NCBI GenBank assembly: GCA_026390215.1
Contig: JAPLGJ010000175.1
Coordinates: forward strand, 1-15,418
Direction: 5' to 3'
Length of the DNA stretch: 15,418 bases
Source of the DNA: Caldisericota bacterium
Lineage (GTDB): Bacteria > Caldisericota > Caldisericia > Cryosericales > Cryosericaceae
In this document: piece after piece, positions 12,737-15,418 of the stretch
Layout: every line of letters starts with the position of its first letter
Numbering within the stretch: position 1 is the stretch's first letter
Notes under the pieces: model-generated
What the model was told of the DNA's origin: nothing
Databases searched by the model: none
What the model saw: only the letters and a program-made list of their open reading frames with translations
Position numbers and translations under genes: made by a program

Positions 12737-13744
12737 CTACTTCCATCCACGTGCCATGGTGAGGGCCATTATTGCCTTTTGGGCATGAAGCCTGTTCTCT
12801 GCAATATCGTACATGATTGAACGAGGGCTACTTGCTACCTCGTCGTCCACTTCATTCCCTCTGTCAACGGGCATTGGGTGAATGAAATAGGCCTTGTTCG
12901 TCAGGTTGTCAAGCCCGGAGGTGAACCTCCAGTCCCTGTATTGAAGGGCGGCTCTTTGGTCTTCTTCTTTGCCCATAGTATATCTCTTTGGACTCATCCA
13001 GTTCCTTGCATAGACAACATCAGCACCCCTGACTGCTTCAAACCTGTCATGGGTTATTTCGAACTTCGCTCCAGCTTTCTCAGCATTCCTTTTCGCTGTC
13101 TCAATGACTTCCGGATCAAGGTCAAAACCTTCAGGATATGCAAGAGTGAAGTTCATTCCATATCTTGGAAGAAGGAGGATATCCTCCTGAACGGAACACC
13201 AGGAACGCACCATTGAGGAATACCCCCACATCATGGTCATGTTTGCACCCTTCAGGTCTCCCACATGTTCCTGCAGCCCCATAAGGTCCGCAAGCCCCTG
13301 GCAGGGGTGATACTTGTCATGAGCCATTGAAACAATGGGGATCGATGCATATTTTGCATACTCTCTGAGCAGTGTTTCGCCATCACCGTACTGCTGAATC
13401 GCATCTTCGAGAATTCTTATTCCGAGACCAACCGCGTATCTTGACATTACGCTTGCTGCGTCCTCTATTGTTTCGCCTGCAGTTTCCTTGGACTTCAATC
13501 TCATCGCTTTTGGCTCGAGGAATTGAGCATGCCCGCCAAGTTCTGTGGCCGCCGCTTCAAAAGACTGCCTTGTTCTTACAGAAGGGTTATAGAAGAACAT
13601 GAAGAAGGTCTTGTACTTGAGGATCTCAGTGTAAGGCTTCTCATACCTATGCTTCTTCATGTCTACCGCAAGGGCGAGCACTTCATCGAGCCATTCCTTT
13701 TCCCAGTCCTGCGTAGTAATCAGATCCTTACCATAAAGGTCCAT
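12737..13744 (-). CDS. Aspartate/ornithine carbamoyltransferase family protein, HPMP type, 335 aa
   Basis: The family moves a carbamoyl group between carbamoyl phosphate and an amine. The carbamoyl-phosphate loop reads FYNPSVRTRQSFE, with SVRTR (55-59) in place of the common STRTR; R57 and R59 are kept. HPCQ (146-149) is the second conserved site. The acceptor motif, HCLP in ornithine enzymes, is HPMP here (289-292), followed by VDRGNEV, more like HPLP of aspartate enzymes, yet the rest is not like PyrB. It is paralogous to the partial gene at the right edge. The ATG at 13744 follows GGGAGG by 5 nt and is preferred over the GTG at 13750, which abuts that site. Fourteen to twenty bases separate it from carbamate kinase. 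Likely acceptors include ornithine-like diamines, 2,3-diaminopropionate (YgeW-type) or a ureido compound; none can be chosen. Confidence 0.85.
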   Translation of the reverse strand: MDLYGKDLITTQDWEKEWLDEVLALAVDMKKHRYEKPYTEILKYKTFFMFFYNPSVRTRQSFEAAATELGGHAQFLEPKAMRLKSKETAGETIEDAASVMSRYAVGLGIRILEDAIQQYGDGETLLREYAKYASIPIVSMAHDKYHPCQGLADLMGLQEHVGDLKGANMTMMWGYSSMVRSWCSVQEDILLLPRYGMNFTLAYPEGFDLDPEVIETAKRNAEKAGAKFEITHDRFEAVRGADVVYARNWMSPKRYTMGKEEDQRAALQYRDWRFTSGLDNLTNKAYFIHPMPVDRGNEVDDEVASSPRSIMYDIAENRLHAQKAIMALTMARGWK

Positions 13745-13764
13745 TGCCACCTCCCTGGACTACA

Positions 13765-14850
13765 CTATTCTCTAACGATCGTCGTCCCAGCTTTTCCTTC
13801 AAGCGTTTCAAGATATTTCGAAGTCAAGGAAATGTAGGCCTTCTTGCCGCCGCCTTCAAGGAATCTGATAATTGCAAGAATCTTGGGCCCCATACTGCCG
13901 GGAGGGAAATGCCCTTCAGAATAGTATTTCTTTGCCTCTTCAAGAGTCAAATGTCTCAGGTTGACCTGATCAGGCTTCTGATAGTGAAGCTTGGCTCCAT
14001 CTTCTCCTGTGAATATGGTTAGCGTGACATCAACATCTTCTCCCTTTTCCTTTGCTCTCTCTATGAGCATCGTACCAAGCAAGGCAGAAGCAAGATCCTT
14101 GTCTATCACCGCCTCAACGCCCCTGTAAACCTTCAAATCGTTACCATCTTCGAAAGTAAAGCCATAGTTGCTATGGTAAACACCACTCTCGTCGGGCTCT
14201 TCCAGAACAACAGGGATACCGCCGCCACCAACCGTTATCGGTATCATGCCCTTTTCAAGTGCTGCCTCAACGAGATCAATCTCAACTATGTCAAGGGGCA
14301 CAGGTGACGGGACAACCTTTCTCCAGATTTCGTTGCCGATTTCGTCTTTCTTGTATAGCTTAACGATCCACCCATCTATCTGGGCTCTCTCCATTGCTTG
14401 CCCTTTTGTGTAAGATGGGCCGATGAATTTCGTAGGGTTCTGGAAGCCAGGGTCATCTTTGCCGACGACAACCTGCGTTACGATGCTCACGACCCTTTTG
14501 TTGATGCCTTTTGTCTTCAGCTGGTTTGCAAGAATCTGTGCCAGCATATACCCCATCGAGCCCTGAGTATCTGCCCCGCATACGTCAAGGGGAAGAGGAG
14601 GAAGTATGGGCCTCGAATACTCTGAGCGAAGCAGAACATTGCCTACCTGCGGGCCATTACCGTGGGTAAGGATATAATCATCTTCAGGGAAAGAATCTAC
14701 GATGTTTGATATGGACTCGCAGGTTTCTTTTGTTCTTTTCCATTGCATGGCAATATCGGGGATAATAGCCTTTCCATGTTCATCAATTAGGCCGACGGGG
14801 GCAACTTCATTGCCACCAAATGCAAAAATCCTGATTTGTCTTGTCCCCAT
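13765..14850 (-). CDS. arcC: Carbamate kinase family protein, 361 aa
   Basis: Carbamate kinase makes ATP from carbamoyl phosphate and ADP, the energy-yielding last step of arginine, agmatine, allantoin and related carbamoyl degradation routes. Motifs are FGGNEV (11-16; commonly LGGNA), THGNGPQVGNVLLR (62-75), GADTQGSMGYMLAQ, DDPGFQNPTKFIGPSY, VVPSPVP, the GGGGIPV loop, VIDKDLASALL and a C-terminal GSMGPKILAIIRFLEGG. All main substrate loops are present, so activity is expected. The protein is about 50 residues longer than the usual 310; extra material seems to lie in the middle and after GGGGIPV. AGGAG stands 6 nt before the ATG. It sits between two carbamoyltransferase genes in one operon, so the product of either carbamoyltransferase can feed it. 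Confidence 0.93.
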   Translation of the reverse strand: MGTRQIRIFAFGGNEVAPVGLIDEHGKAIIPDIAMQWKRTKETCESISNIVDSFPEDDYILTHGNGPQVGNVLLRSEYSRPILPPLPLDVCGADTQGSMGYMLAQILANQLKTKGINKRVVSIVTQVVVGKDDPGFQNPTKFIGPSYTKGQAMERAQIDGWIVKLYKKDEIGNEIWRKVVPSPVPLDIVEIDLVEAALEKGMIPITVGGGGIPVVLEEPDESGVYHSNYGFTFEDGNDLKVYRGVEAVIDKDLASALLGTMLIERAKEKGEDVDVTLTIFTGEDGAKLHYQKPDQVNLRHLTLEEAKKYYSEGHFPPGSMGPKILAIIRFLEGGGKKAYISLTSKYLETLEGKAGTTIVRE

Positions 14851-14893
14851 AGTGAACTCCTGTTTCTTTGAATCTCTCAGATCTTCTACAGAA

Positions 14894-15418
14894 CTATCTC
14901 ATTGTCAACGACATGATTGCTTTTTGAACATGAAGCCTGTTCTCTGCCTCATCATTAACAATAGAGATCTTTGGGTCATCAATAAGGAGGTCAGTAACTT
15001 CAAAGCCTCTGCGGGCAGGAAGGCAATGCATGTACACAGAATTCTTGCTGGCGACCTTAAAATGCTCATGCGAAATGCGCCAATCATCCTTGTATTTCTT
15101 GCCCACTTCGGCGTGCTTCTCGGGATTCCTGGCCCAGGATTTGGCGTAGATAACATCGGCGTCTCTTGATGCTTTCCAGATGTCATTCTCAATCGCGAGA
15201 GAACCGCCACTTTCTGCTGCTGCCTTCTTTGCGAATTCAACGTATTCGCTATCAAGATCGTAAAGCCCCGGCTCGTCAGGATAGGCAAGAGTAATATTCA
15301 ACCCAAGGGTGCAACCCGCAGCAATCATTGTCTGAGGTACCCCCGCAGACTTTGCCCTCTCATCATAAGCCCATGACATAACGATCTTCTTCTTTCGAGC
15401 TCCTTCTAGCCCACCGAA
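14894..15418 (-). CDS. Knotted-type carbamoyltransferase, C-terminal half only (5' end outside window)
   Basis: The frame is open from the right edge to TAG at 14894-14896 (174 residues), so about half of a protein of 330-400 residues is seen. The opening, ARKKKIVMSWAYDE, matches the start of the second domain in YgeW and N-acylornithine carbamoyltransferases. LNITLAYPDEPGLYDL and DADVIYAKSWA follow. The acceptor site is MHCLPARRGFEVTD with HCLP at 131-134, close to acetyl- or succinylornithine enzymes. The end ENRLHVQKAIMSLTM parallels the gene at 12737. It lies 43 nt before carbamate kinase and should be co-transcribed. Possible roles are ornithine, N-acylornithine, 2,3-diaminopropionate or another diamine carbamoyltransfer. 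The carbamoyl-phosphate loop is outside the window. Confidence 0.85.
   Translation of the reverse strand, partial: FGGLEGARKKKIVMSWAYDERAKSAGVPQTMIAAGCTLGLNITLAYPDEPGLYDLDSEYVEFAKKAAAESGGSLAIENDIWKASRDADVIYAKSWARNPEKHAEVGKKYKDDWRISHEHFKVASKNSVYMHCLPARRGFEVTDLLIDDPKISIVNDEAENRLHVQKAIMSLTMR

Noticed and set aside
1..15418. CRISPR array, insertion sequence, integrase or prophage genes
   Set aside because: No spaced repeats, transposase or integrase motifs, or terminal inverted repeats were seen on either strand.

Overview
The window looks like chromosome from an anaerobic bacterium with Firmicutes-like gene order. The signs are a SCIFF peptide with its radical-SAM maturase (a marker of Clostridia and relatives), the conserved rapZ-yvcK-whiA trio, rpoN next to gap-pgk, a CggR-free glycolytic cluster, strong Shine-Dalgarno sites and tRNA genes with encoded CCA ends. 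Most of the window is GC-rich (hand-counted lines give 62-67 percent). The species cannot be named from this sequence. A deep-branching Firmicutes, Thermotogota or Caldisericota-like lineage would all fit.

Layout. Positions 1-561 (minus) hold a histidine phosphatase cut by the window edge. From a shared divergent promoter region, a 55-residue SCIFF-type ribosomal peptide precursor and its SPASM radical-SAM maturase run on the plus strand (639-2195). Convergent to them is a long minus-strand block. In transcription order it is threonine synthase, serS, tRNA-Ser(UGA), rapZ, yvcK, whiA, rpoN, gap, pgk, secG, tRNA-Leu(AAG), tRNA-Val(UAC) and tRNA-Phe(GAA). Upstream of threonine synthase, and separated from it by about 265 bp of intergenic DNA with a strong hairpin, is a lower-GC group (12737 to the right edge). 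It holds a knotted-type carbamoyltransferase, an enlarged carbamate kinase and the C-terminal half of a second carbamoyltransferase.

How the genes fit together. RapZ, YvcK and WhiA form the widely conserved set controlling cell envelope precursor supply, carbon flux and division. Here they run without a clear break into sigma-54 and then into GAPDH and PGK, which suggests coordination of envelope and central carbon metabolism. secG and the tRNA genes have their own near-consensus promoter. The carbamoyltransferase / carbamate kinase group probably cleaves a carbamoyl compound to carbamoyl phosphate and then to ATP, or runs in reverse. The exact substrate cannot be read from the sequence.

Most notable points: the SCIFF peptide has five rather than six cysteines, yet keeps the Cys-x4-Thr pair believed to form the thioether. 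A 10-bp-period direct repeat sits inside its promoter. The two carbamoyltransferases flanking one carbamate kinase have different acceptor-site motifs (HCLP and HPMP). Base composition shifts near 12.5 kb. A 12-bp perfect inverted repeat overlaps the tRNA-Ser promoter.
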